NCBI GenBank assembly: GCA_039707655.1 | Contig: CM077665.1 | Location: 142,539,148 to 142,603,147 of the forward strand | Direction of reading: 5' to 3' | DNA length: 64,000 nt | From: Elymus sibiricus | Lineage: Eukaryota > Streptophyta > Magnoliopsida > Poales > Poaceae | In this document: positions 9,273-20,293 of the stretch, one piece after another | Numbering within the stretch: the first letter of the stretch is position 1 | How the letters are laid out: every line of letters begins with the position of its first letter | Position numbers and translations under genes: made by a program | Notes under the pieces: generated by a model | Seen by the model: only the letters and a program-made list of their open reading frames with translations | The model's database searches: none | What the model was told of the DNA's origin: nothing

Positions 9273-12200
9273 TGAAAGCACATTTGCTCCCTTGGTGATT
9301 TTGGTAATTAATAACAACATATAAGTCATTGAACTAATGTTTCCACTAAGTATATTTCAGGAAAAGTTCAATGATAGGATTGGCAAAAGGATTGTGGAGA
9401 TTGTGGAGATACCCCAAGATGCAAGGAAATGGATTGGCAAAGCTTCAAGCAAGAGGACTCTACATTTTACTTTGTGAGAAATCACTTTGAGTCCATAGGA
9501 AAGCCAATACTATTAAAAGGGGGTAAGGTACTGTTGGTGAACAAAATGCTCATACGTGCATAAGTGATAGTCACCAAAAACACCCACAAGCTCTTCCACA
9601 AAAGTCTGTCCAAACTCAAACATCCAAAATCGGTGCAACCACCACCTTCCACTCGGTGCCACCGATTCCCATCCTCAGACAGACCTAAGCCAAACCCTAG
9701 CCTTTCGGTGCAACCGATTCTGCTTCGGTGCCACCGAGTTTGGGTTGCAAACTTTCTGTTACGCAGTTTCACAATATCGGTACCACCGAGATTGTTGGAT
9801 CGGCGTCACCCAGAATGGGCAATCTGACCGTTGGTCACCTTATCGGTGCAACCGAGTTTCATATATCAGTCTCACCGAGATTCAAAAGTTGCCACCTTTT
9901 GGTCACTTCGGTACCACCGAGATTAACACATCGGTGTCACCGAGTTGGTCATTTTGTGTGTAACGGTTGGATTTTTGGGGATGCCTATATATATGTGACA
10001 CCCTGGTTTTTGACAACTTTTTCTTTTCCAAATCATTTGGATTTTAATTGCAAACTTGGTTGATTTTCAAACCTTTTCAATTGATTTGGATCTGTGAATC
10101 TTTAAATCTTTTCCCAAGTAACCCAAAACTCTCCTCATCTTGCCAAAACCTTTCTGCATATCTCCTGGATCAATTTCCAATATTTAATATTTTCCAATAA
10201 ACCCTTTCTTTATTTGGGAAATTATGTCACCACTATGGGTTGTGAAGCAACCTATAGTTTGGATGATCAATAAACTCCCAAACTTTTTCCACACCTTCTC
10301 ATCATCATATGATTCCATAATCTCCAAAAATATTCCATTGCCCAATGTAAAATTTTGGCCAGAATAATTGTTTTATTCCTGACCAGAATTTGTCCATTGT
10401 GAAGCAACCCCATTTTCCTTATCTCAGAAAATTCTCAATAAATTCCCCAAGCTCCTAGGGATCCTATATAGCCACAATATCCAAAAACATCATCTGGTCC
10501 AGTACAAATTTTGAGCAGCAAAACTCTGACAAGATTCTGCTTATCTAAGAACTTTGTGAAGGAAGTACAAGCTAGCGGTGCACAATTGATCCACAATTTT
10601 TATGGCATGTGTGCACTAACAAATAACTTCACTCCACCAAGTTTCATCATTAGCAGAGCATCCATGTGAGTGCCACAAGCTCATTTGCTTTCTGGACCAG
10701 AATGGTGGTTTCTAAAGGAACTATGCTCAAATCTTTTTCAAATCTCTCCAAACCTTGCCAGTTTATAGTCCTTCCAAGATAGATAACACCAGACATATCC
10801 ACTAGATCCATCTCCATCTTATCCTCTCTCCAGAACCCTCTCAAGTTTGCAGTCAGGATCTGTAGGTGATGCTACCCATCAAACCAGAGTGCATCTGGTC
10901 GAACCAGTGGTATAGAGAGGCTAGGGGGATGAAGGTCGACACCCTGGACAAGGAGCGCCAGGCCCGCGTGGCCTCCTGGTGGCCGCAACCGTGGTGAGCA
11001 CGGTGCTGGCATGCCAGAGCACGCGCTCTGCGCGGCGCCAGAGTCGGATGCGCTCGCCCGAGCCGTCCCTCGCTGTCCCCCCTTGTCCATTGGTGCCGAC
11101 AGCGCCCCAGTCGAACGCGTGGCGTCTCCTGAACCCTCCTGACCGCCGGCGAAGGCCGCCGCCTCTCCCAGCCAAGCTCCGCCACGGGAAGAACAGTAGA
11201 CTCTGGCCACTGTGGTTGTCCGCGAGCCATTGATGGCGCCGGACCCGTCCCGTCGCTCCTCTGCCCTCCTCCATCACCTCACTCCACGCCGCGACGGCCA
11301 GCTCGCCGTCCTTGCTCCAGTGGCGTGCCCGAGCCTCGCCGCTTCGGGAGAGCTCGGCTGCCTTCGTCTTCCGCCTATATAAAGCCCCGCTCAGCCCCTC
11401 CTAGCTCCTCACCCCTCCTCGCCACCTCTGAAGCGACCCTAGAGCACCCCAGCAAGAGCCGGGAGCTCGTCTCCCTCGACTCCGGCGAAGGCTCCGCCGC
11501 CTGAATCCTCTCTATAGCCAGCCATCTCCAGCCCCTTTCCAGCCCTCCTGAGCCAACCATCGAGCTCAGTAGGTCTCCCTGGTCCTCCTCGACCCTTTGC
11601 CCAGCCCAATCCCCTTCGGAATCTCCATCGTCGGCGACCACCTTGAGCTCCACCCGCCGGAGAGGAAGGGGGCGACGCCGTCCGTCCACCTCCGGAGGAG
11701 CTGCGGGTACGTACGTGCTCGCCGTCGAGCGCCCGTTCCATCCCCGCAGTCGCCTGACCTCGCCGCCGTCTCTAACTCCGGTGAACGTCGCCGGTGAGCC
11801 GCCGCTCCTCTCTGCCCTCCTCTCCCTCTGTTTTAAACCAGACAGGCCGCACCTGTCAGCGACCCCGCCCGCGCCCGAAGCGGTATGAGTGGAGGCGTAT
11901 TCTAAGAAGAATACGCCTTCGACGTGGCCGCTGGAGGGTTTTCTGGTTCTGTTTTTCATTTATTTAATTCCAGATTTTGACCAAACTTTGACCATGAATA
12001 ACTTTTAATCTACAAACCCAATTCAGTTGATTCTTTTTGCATTGTGTTGGTACTGAGCCCTTTTATTTTTTGACAAACTTTGGTATTTTTCCAATACTCA
12101 CAGAATTGTTGGTGAACAGAAAAGCATTATGTGACATTTTCCTTTACACTTTAAAAATATTTTCAGAAGGAGATTGTGGTGCATTTGAAGACCAAGAGTG

Positions 12201-14244
12201 TTTGAACAACCCAATAGAGCTAGGCAAGCCATGATACCCATTTCATGAAGCATTCCGATAGCATTGCATATTCTAATATATTATGCTTATTTAGTTGCTT
12301 TGAGATAATTCATAGAATAAATTAAGTAGATAATGGCATGTTGTGATAACCACTATTTTGCTAAGTGACTTAGTGGTTGATCTTGAGTCACCTGTCCGGG
12401 CTTACCCGTGCAACCACATTTGCCGGTATGGGACGGCCTTGACTTGGCCTGACTGCGTGATCTTTCACTGGTACCTCCAAAGAGGGAGGGTTATGCGCGC
12501 GTGCTACCCTGATCAGGTAGGCGGCGATAATCCTGTGAGCCCAGTTGTTGTTTGTGCCGGCATCCCCGTTTGGGACAGTTTTATTTGGCCACGACGGTGG
12601 CAGGTGTCATGAGGACACAGGTGTCATGGGGACACAAGGGCCACCCAGGGCAGGCCTCCGGGGGAGGATGAATGCCGGAGGTACGATGAGAGAGTCACGG
12701 GTCAGGCAGGTTTTGTTGAAGCAACGCTGGTCCACCCGAAGGGGATCGCGAGGCCAGGTGCTTCATGGTGTGGGTAAAGTGCGCAACCTCTGCAGAGTGT
12801 AAAAATCTATTCGAATAGCCGCGTCCACGGTATTGGACAGCCCGTCCAGACCTCAGTAGATGGTCAACTGTATCAATGTTAGTAATGATGGAAGAACTCT
12901 TCGTATGGTCGGAAGTACTCGATGACTTATGAGTATTCCGAGGGTTGTGGGACAACCCGATTGAGAGTAAGTTAATGACCGGTGCAGTAAGTGAATTGCT
13001 TAAGTATTTAACATGTGATTGCCATGCTATTGTTTGCTGCATTACTTGGTTGTCGTGAGCTTGCGAGTACATTCAAAGTACTCACCTGGCGTATCATGCC
13101 AGATGCAGGAGAAGCCGAGGACGGAGGTCCTGATGGTTCGTGCTACGCTAACTAGGATGTGTCCACAGCAGTGTCCCTGTGGATGGAGTTGCCGCTATGA
13201 TCCGCTACGTCGTAGAAGTACTTAGTAGTTCCGAGGCCCTGCTATGTTCCATAAATAATGTGGATACTGTCATAGCACCGAGGGTGCCTTTGGCCTCGTT
13301 ATCATTGTAAAATATGAGCTTGTACCTATCAGCTATCAATAAAGTTCAGTTCTGTTCTATACCAAGTTGTTGTGTGTTTCCAGAAGACATGATCTCTGGG
13401 TTGGAAACACTGGTAATCCGGTTCTCTGAGCTGGGGTGCCACAATATACCCCTTCACCACCACCCACTCGAAAGAGAAGCACTCAGAACTATTCCATACT
13501 TGCCCCATCCTGTTTTCTGAGAGAGAGCCACCTACTCATGTGTTGAGATCATGCCATTCCATTCCAACCATATGAATCTTGATCTCTAGCCTCCCCAAGT
13601 TGCTTTCCACCAATCCCATCTCTTCCACCAAGCCAAATATGTGAGAGAGTGATTGTGTGTTGAGGAGTCTATCATCTTGAAGCACAAGAGCAAGGAGTTC
13701 ATCGACATTGCCGAGCCTATTACCTTTTGGAGGGTGGTGCCTCCTAGATTGGTTAGGTGTCGCTTGGGAGCCTCCTACTTCGTGTTGTGGAGTTGAACCA
13801 AGAAGTTTGTAAGGGCAAGGAGATCGCCTACTTTGTGAAGATCTACCCATAGTGAGGCTAGTCCTTCGTGGACGGAAGCCGTTATGGAATAGTCGAGGTT
13901 GCTACTTCGTGGACCCTTCATGGGTGGAGCCCTCCGTGGACTCTCGCGGCCGTTACCCTTCGTGGGTTGAACACTCCATAAACGTGGATGTACGATAGCA
14001 CCACCTATCGGAACCACGGGAAAAATCATCGTGTCCACAATTGCGTTTGATCTTCCAACCCTTCCTTTCTACTCATGCTTGTTGTTACTTTCCGCTGCTA
14101 TACTCTTAGACATGCATGTGTAGGGTGTACTTGACTTGCCATTAACGTTAAAATCTACCAACACTAAAATTTGGGAAAAGGTAGAAATTTTATTTGGTCA
14201 AGTAGTCTAATCACCCCCCCTCTAGACATACTTTCGGTCCTACA
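9273..14244 (+). repeat. Left LTR of Sirevirus-like element, split by a solo LTR
   Basis: The LTR starts TGAAAGCACATTTGCTCC after the polypurine tract and ends TCCTACA just before the primer site. Its own sequence is 9273-9993 plus 13449-14244 (about 1.5 kb). The middle (9994-13443 plus one copy of the duplicated ATATA) is a foreign solo LTR. The part at 9630-9950 holds an array of TCGGTNNNACCGA palindromes: seven perfect copies starting at 9653, 9705, 9725, 9777, 9843, 9908 and 9931. By eye it differs from the right LTR at about 18 of some 1190 compared positions. Confidence 0.85.
9994..13443 (+). repeat. Solo LTR, 3450 bp, of a gypsy-like element
   Basis: Runs from TGTGACACCC to GGTGCCACA and is flanked by ATATA at 9989-9993 and 13444-13448; removing it restores the host LTR as seen in the right copy. 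It contains no protein motif. A TATA box lies at 11376-11383 (CTATATAAAG), followed by GC-rich DNA that resembles a 5' leader, then an AT-rich stretch. The order fits one LTR rather than a whole element, so unequal recombination between two LTRs is the likely origin. It shares the 20-mer CTATTCGAATAGCCGCGTCC (near 12810-12830) with the LTRs of E4, so the families are related. Open frames at 10853-11960 on the minus strand look like chance frames in GC-rich DNA. Confidence 0.8.
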
Positions 14245-14246
14245 AG

Positions 14247-14260
14247 TGGTATCAGAGCTT
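14247..14260 (+). other. Primer binding site, initiator tRNA-Met type
   Basis: TGGTATCAGAGCTT two bases after the LTR end. This is the complement of the 3' end of initiator tRNA-Met, the usual primer of Ty1/copia elements including Sireviruses. It lies 38 bases before the gag ATG. Confidence 0.85.
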
Positions 14261-14297
14261 TGGTCTCCATTGCATTGGTCTCACAACCTAGGAGAGT

Positions 14298-16469
14298 ATG
14301 GCGTCTAGTGAGGGAAATTATCACCGTAGAGGTTCGTACTTTGATGGCACTAATTTTGCTAGTTGGAAGCACAAAATGAAAATGCATATTCTTGGTCATA
14401 ACCCCGTCATATGGGTTGTTGTTCGTGTTGGCTTGCAAGGTGAATTCTTCACTGATGGAAAGGAACCGGATCGTGAAGCGACCGCGGATGAATTGAAGAT
14501 GTTGCAATACAACGCTCAAGCATGCGACATTCTCTTCAACTACCTATGCCCCGAAGAATTCAACAAAATCAGCCGTCTTGAGAATGCAAAAGAGATTTGG
14601 GATACTTTGGTTGATATGCATGAAGGAACTGAGTCCGTGAGAGAATCCAAGTTGGATGTTCTTCAAAGTCAACTTGACAAGTTCAAGATGAAGGATGGTG
14701 AAGGAGTCGCGGAGATGTACTCTAGGCTAGCTCTCATCACCAATGAGATTGCCGTCTTAGGAAGCGAAGAAATGACCGACAAATTCATCATCAAGAAGAT
14801 ACTTAGAGCTTTGGATGAGAGATACGACACCGTGTGCACATTGATCCAAATGATGCCCAACTACAAAGATCTCAAGCCTACGGAAGTCATTGGAAGGATT
14901 GTTGCTCATGAGATGACACTCAAAGACAAAGAAGAGCTTCAAAACAAGTCTAGCGGTGCTTACAAAGCCACAAGTGATGCTCCCGCAACTTCAAGCGACA
15001 ACCTTGTCACCAATGAAGAGATAAGCCTCATGGTCAAGAAATTCAACAAGTTCTACAAGAATAGAGGCAAAGAACGAAGCTCCAACTCAAGATATGATGA
15101 GAAGCGTTTGTCAAGTCGTGACCGCAATTGCTACAATTGTGGGAAGCCCGGACACTACTCCAATGAGTGCACGGCTCCCTACAAACGAAGAGAAGAGTCA
15201 CCTAGAAGACGAAGCTCAAGGAATGAATCACCTCAAAGAGAGAGAAGGAGTAGAGATGATCGTTATGAACGAAGACCCTCAAGGAGAAGTAGAGATTCGG
15301 AGAAGAAGGACAAGTACACCAAGAGCTACACAAGAAGAAAACATCAAGCTCATGTTGGTGAATGGGTTTCCGGCTCCGACTCCGACAACAACTCCGAGAG
15401 AAGCTATCACTCCGACTCCGACTATAGTCAAGATGATGGTGTTGCCGGAATTGCACTAGTGACTACCAACTCCTATGATCTATTTGATTCACCAAACGAA
15501 GGGAGTGGAAGTTGCTTCATGGCTAAAGGCCCCAAGGTATCATACCCCGAGTATCTTGATTTCAATAGTGATGAAGATGATTTGCTTTGTGATGATGACT
15601 TGCTCTTTGATAAAACTAGTGATGTTAGTCAAAGTGAATTTGATAATTCTCATGCTAGTCAAGATAAGTCAATTGATGATGATAAGATGAAAATAGAACA
15701 ACTAACTAAAGAACTAAACACTCTTAAGTTAGCTCATGAATCTAGAGAGCTTGTAAGAACTCATGAGAAGCTACGCTTCGAGAAGCTCAACTTGGAGCAA
15801 GAGCATGAGTTTCTTAAAGCTATCAATGACGATCTCCGAAAGAAGACTTCATCTTATCTAGCCAAACGACTACTCTTGTCTACATTCATGCCTCAAGTTA
15901 AAACTAAACAAACTAGTAACAAAGGCAAGAAAGGTTCTTCATCTAGTAGCAACAATAAAAATGCTAAACCTAATGATGTTGCTTCTAGTAGTTCTATTGA
16001 TTCCACTAATGATGATTCTCTTAGCCAAGTTACACTTGAGCAAGAAAATGCTTTATTGAAAGGAATTATAGAGAAAGGTATCTACAAGAGTCTTGCCGGG
16101 TGTAAGCAATTTGAGGAAATTGTACGCAAGCACGGAGGATACCGAAAGAACCATGGTGTTGGCTACTTCAACGCTAATGGAGTTGAATGGGAAGAAGGTA
16201 AATACCCTAAGCCCAAGTTTGTTCCTCAAAAGGAGAAGTATGAAAATACTCTTCCCAAGGGAACAAACACTCAAGATGACCTTCCACCACAAGACCACAA
16301 GCTCAAGGGCAAGAACAAGCTTCAAGAGGACATTGACTCATATGAAGATGAATCCCTAGCTTTGGTGGAGTGGGTTCCCAAGGCTACTTCAAGCTCAACT
16401 TCTACAAAGGCTACTTCAACACCAAGGATCCCCATCAACTTGATGTGGGTCCCCAAGAAGAAGAACTAG
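14298..16469 (+). CDS. Sirevirus-like gag, 723 aa, intact
   Basis: Capsid/nucleocapsid protein of a Ty1/copia element. Residues about 10-230 match the copia gag fold (UBN2/DUF4219-like): YFDGTNFASWKHKMKMHI, then AKEIWDTLVDMHEGT, then MYSRLALITNEI, then IVAHEMTLKDKEEL. A CCHC knuckle CYNCGKPGHYSNEC lies at 278-291. An Arg/Ser/Glu-rich stretch follows (about 295-350), then an acidic low-complexity part and a predicted coiled coil (about 465-530). The long extension after the knuckle and the wording of the N-terminal half resemble gags of SIRE1, Opie and related Sireviruses. The ATG is the first after the primer site. The frame ends at LMWVPKKKN, about where protease would follow in a full element, but no protease, integrase or RT is present afterwards. 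It is free of internal stops, which is unusual in this window. Confidence 0.85.
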   Translation: MASSEGNYHRRGSYFDGTNFASWKHKMKMHILGHNPVIWVVVRVGLQGEFFTDGKEPDREATADELKMLQYNAQACDILFNYLCPEEFNKISRLENAKEIWDTLVDMHEGTESVRESKLDVLQSQLDKFKMKDGEGVAEMYSRLALITNEIAVLGSEEMTDKFIIKKILRALDERYDTVCTLIQMMPNYKDLKPTEVIGRIVAHEMTLKDKEELQNKSSGAYKATSDAPATSSDNLVTNEEISLMVKKFNKFYKNRGKERSSNSRYDEKRLSSRDRNCYNCGKPGHYSNECTAPYKRREESPRRRSSRNESPQRERRSRDDRYERRPSRRSRDSEKKDKYTKSYTRRKHQAHVGEWVSGSDSDNNSERSYHSDSDYSQDDGVAGIALVTTNSYDLFDSPNEGSGSCFMAKGPKVSYPEYLDFNSDEDDLLCDDDLLFDKTSDVSQSEFDNSHASQDKSIDDDKMKIEQLTKELNTLKLAHESRELVRTHEKLRFEKLNLEQEHEFLKAINDDLRKKTSSYLAKRLLLSTFMPQVKTKQTSNKGKKGSSSSSNNKNAKPNDVASSSSIDSTNDDSLSQVTLEQENALLKGIIEKGIYKSLAGCKQFEEIVRKHGGYRKNHGVGYFNANGVEWEEGKYPKPKFVPQKEKYENTLPKGTNTQDDLPPQDHKLKGKNKLQEDIDSYEDESLALVEWVPKATSSSTSTKATSTPRIPINLMWVPKKKN

Positions 16470-18167
16470 AGAGTTCTTGAGGGGTGACTCCGCCAATGAA
16501 ATTCACTCACATTCATTATTGGCAAAAATTATTTGCAACCAACATCAACTTTATGCAATAGTTCAACGAGTCACACATTCCCTCAAAGGTAACCAAGGGA
16601 CAAGGTAATCAACAAATCAATGGACATCATTACACATGCTTTGCACTCTATGTCCATAGATATCCTTGTATTTGTCTCTTGTGTGTTGGGACTAACCCAT
16701 GTAGGTGAGAAGAGTAAGGAAACAACAAGGATGCTCCCAACTCTTGGTGATCTTCATCAACCTTAAGCATCTACCACTACCTCGCCAACATGAAGTCTTC
16801 ATCGACAAAACCCAAGGTTAGTTTATCCCTCTTATGGGGGGATGTCACATCAAGGGGGAGCTTTACTCTAAGACTTGAGTCAAAGCATCTCTTAGTATGT
16901 GACAACATTAAATGCTTTATGTAAAAGTGGTAATCCCACTTGTGCTTAAACGATGAGTATGACCTATGATCAAGTATTCTTACTTGGCTCCGAAGTCAAA
17001 ATACTCATATATAGATGACTTCGTCATCGCCAAAATGCTTGTTTGATGCTAGTATGTTTGTGCATGTTTGCCATGATTTCATTTGACATCTTATTATGTG
17101 AGCATGTTGGTCTGCATTTATTTACCCATTCGAGGACATCCAATTGTTGCTATTTGGCTTTTGATTTTTCTTTTGCCAATTGGATGGACAAGAATGCCTA
17201 GGACCACTCTCTAGCTATCTATGCTTTCTCACCTCATATTCTATTCATGCTGCATCACAAAATTTGAACAAGTACTTTTCGATCCCTCTGTGTGTGGAGC
17301 ACTCGGAGTTCCGTATCGACAAAGGACTGACCATTAAAACCTCCCAAGTGCATCTCGGTGGAACCAACCCACAATTCTCGGTCTCACCGAATGCCTAGGG
17401 TTGATCTGGTTTTCAATCTCGGTACTACCGATTCCATATTCTCGATTACACCGAGTTTCCCTGTCAACTGACAGTTGAGGAACTCGGTGACACCGAAAAT
17501 TTAGAATCGGTGTCACCGACAGCAAAGGGTATATATGCTGTGGACCCGACGCTTTGAAAATCAATCTTCAAACCGTCACGCCCCAAAACCCAACGCTGCA
17601 CATTCGTGACCCCTGGTCGTCGCCTTTGCTTCCCCTTGCATCTCCGCCGCTGGGATCCTCGTCGTCGACGGGCATCTTCGCCACCGTCTTCGCCGTAGCG
17701 GATCCGTCGCCAAGTTAGGGTACGGATTCGATTCTTCTGGCGCTCCCTGTCCGATTCTTGCGCAATGAAGTTAGATTTATCTATAAGCCACATATTGCAA
17801 ACCCTTCTATCCTCTAAAGATTCCATTAGAATAGCGAATGATGGATTTTTTAGGTTTTGCCGTCCGCCTCATGTATCTCGGTAGAACCGATGCAAAATAA
17901 TAGGTAGCACCGATTTTATTTTCTGGCCAGCTGAGAACACCTCGGTGGAACCGAGTACCTATTTTTAGTGAAACCGAGAATGGTGCCAAGTTTCTGGAAA
18001 GCAGGTTGTTTGTCTCGGTGGGTCCGAAAATTTTGTCTCGGCTGTACCGACATACATTTGGCAGAATGCAAAATTTTGAGAAATCTTAGTTCAAACTTTC
18101 AAAAATAGCTGCATTTTGTGATAACTCATCTTCTTCTGCTCCTCTATACTCTATTCACAGGGACAGT
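16470..18167 (+). other. Non-coding spacer where pol is expected
   Basis: In a complete copia element about 4 kb of protease-integrase-RT-RNase H would lie here. I find none of the catalytic motifs in any frame. The spacer has one GGGGGAG tract (16853-16860) and, from 17340 to 18050, a second array of TCGGTNNNACCGA palindromes with six perfect copies starting at 17378, 17419, 17484, 17507, 17878 and 17942. The array resembles that of the LTR. Confidence 0.7.
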
Positions 18168-20293
18168 ATGTCAGATGCTGAGGACAGTGAGAACAACTTC
18201 AGAGAGCAGAGTGTTGAATTGGATTCAGGCACTAGTCCAGAGTCTAGTTCATCTTTAGATACAGGCACCCCCGGTTCTCATGGGTTGCCCAAGGCTGCTA
18301 CTAGGGCCAGAAAGAAGCTGAATTCAGATGAGGAGGATTCAGATTTTGTGCCAGAGGAAGTTCTTGCCAAGAAGCAAGAAAAAGCTGCAAAGAAATATGC
18401 TAATGAAGCCACTTCTACCAGGAGAGCTGTCAGTTTTATGCTAGCTCTGAGGCTGTGAGAGCACCTGAGAGTGCTAGAGCTACCATGACCATTGAGCCCC
18501 CAAGGAAATCTATGCCTAAGAAGGCGGGTGAGAAGAAGGCCAGAAAGAGGATTGTCTATTTCACTGGTAGGCAAACTTCCATGTATGAGGACCCTGAGGA
18601 GGCTGCTGGTGCTGCTGCTGAGGAGGAGGAAGAGCAGATTGTCAAGGCCCCTCCCAAGAAGAAGCAAAAGAAGCTTATGGCAGATGCTATGCCAAAGACT
18701 GGCACATCCAAGAGCACCAAGTCTGCCCCCAAGAAGGTTGCTGCTGAAAAGCCCAAGAGGACATCCAGAAAGATTCCAGCTTCTGAGAAGAACAAGGGAA
18801 CTACCTCCAGAGATGAGGATGAGGATGCCATGTCTGCCTTGATGAAACTTAGGCCACACCTTCCTGTACACAATCCCAGCCATCCACTTGCTGAAGATAT
18901 GAAGAAGAGGAAGGATTCTGGTTTGAGGGCATGGAGAGCCATTGATCCATATGCCCAAAGGAGAAAGACAGCTGTGGACTACAGATTCTACACCAAGAAG
19001 CCACAGGATTTCTATGAGACTGTGCTGCTTGACAAGAGTCCAGCTGTGAGTGACATGAGATATGTTGATTGGAAGTACATCAAGGAGAATGAAGATTACT
19101 TTCCCAATGTCCAAGACAACTTCCATTGCATTGGCCTAGATGAGTTTGTTGGCAAAGAGTTTACAACATGGAATGATGAGATGATCATGCAATTCTACTC
19201 CACTGCTCATTTCTATGGAGATGGTAGAATTGTATGGATGACTGAAGGAGCTAGATACGAGTCCACTGTTGATGATTGGGCTGCCATCTTAGGAGTCCCA
19301 GAGGTGCAGGATGGTGACTTGGATGTCTACTCTAAATCCAAGGAGAGCCATGATGCTATGAAGGACATGTACAATGTTATCCCTGCTGCTAACTTGAAAT
19401 CTCACAAGTTAGGTTCTATCTACTTCCTCCAGGCTGGCCTCCGTACCATGAACACCATATTGAGGCATACCTTGATGCCCAAGTCAGGAGATGAGAAGAT
19501 GATCCGAGGCTACTCCATCAACATGCTGATCCATCTTGACAGACACACCAGGATACGTGTGATGGATTTGATTGTAGAGATAGTGAAGAGGGTTGCTGCT
19601 GATTAGAAGCGCTCATGCTGCTATGCACCTTATATTCAGATGCTCATCAACTCCAAGCTGGAGAAGCACATCTTTGCTCTAGACAGACCCCACTTGCCCC
19701 TACAGCCAGATTTAGAGGACAACGTTGTGGTGATGGACCCAGAACATCCCACATCAGCTGCAGCTCAAGCACAGGCAGAGGCAGAGGCAGCTAGAGCCAC
19801 TAGTGCTCAAGTCCCTAGATCCAGGAACGAGCAAATGGATCTGTTGATCTCATCAGTTCAGGGCATGCAGAAGGACATTAAGGACATTCTGAACAATCAA
19901 AACAGTCTTGTCAGGATCTTCGAGAACAGGATCAAGACCCTTAATGACAAGGTAGATGGGCTGACCAAGACAGTCAATGAGCTCAAGAAGGAAGTTGACT
20001 ATGTGCCTCTTCCTCAGTCTTCTGATGATGATGATGATGATGATGATGATGAGGATGACTCACCTCTCAGGCCAGGCACACACTTCACCACCCAGGCCAG
20101 ATCAGCCACTGTGCCAGCTCCAGATTTGAGGCCCTCTTCATCAGCACCTGCTACTGTCACCTCAGCTCCATCAGCTCCAGTTCCTCCAGTTGCCACTCCA
20201 ACTCCATCCACGACATCTGCTGAGATCTTCGCCGACGCAGTTCTCTCGACTCCTTCATCAACAACCGGAGGAGATCAGCCCAAGAACGTTTAG
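18168..20293 (+). pseudogene. Env-position ORF of Sirevirus-like element (putative plant transposon protein)
   Basis: About 709 codons, broken twice. The first part, from ATG 18168, is acidic and low-complexity; a one-base deletion near 18430 shifts the frame. The next frame (in use by 18455) carries a Lys-rich basic stretch, then a folded domain with WKYIKENEDYFPNV, QFYSTAHFYGDGRIVWMTEG, WAAILGVPEVQ, LGSIYFLQAGLRTMNTI and YSINMLIHLDRHTRIRVMD. I associate this with the 'putative plant transposon protein' family found in plant retroelements. An in-frame TAG (19604-19606) follows; the same frame then continues through KLEKHIFALDRPHLPLQ, a coiled coil (about 19850-20010), a run of nine Asp codons (about 20024-20050) and a Pro/Ser/Thr-rich tail. 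It sits between the missing pol and the 3' LTR, where Sireviruses can carry an env-like gene. I see no signal peptide or clear membrane segment, so 'env' is positional only. Confidence 0.7.

Noticed and set aside
10853..11960. GC-rich block with several minus-strand frames and a nearby TATA box
   Set aside because: It is the transcribed-region part of a solo LTR; composition explains the frames and no domain is visible.
18278..19126. 282-codon minus-strand open frame
   Set aside because: Shadow of the env-position ORF on the plus strand, which has the recognisable domain.
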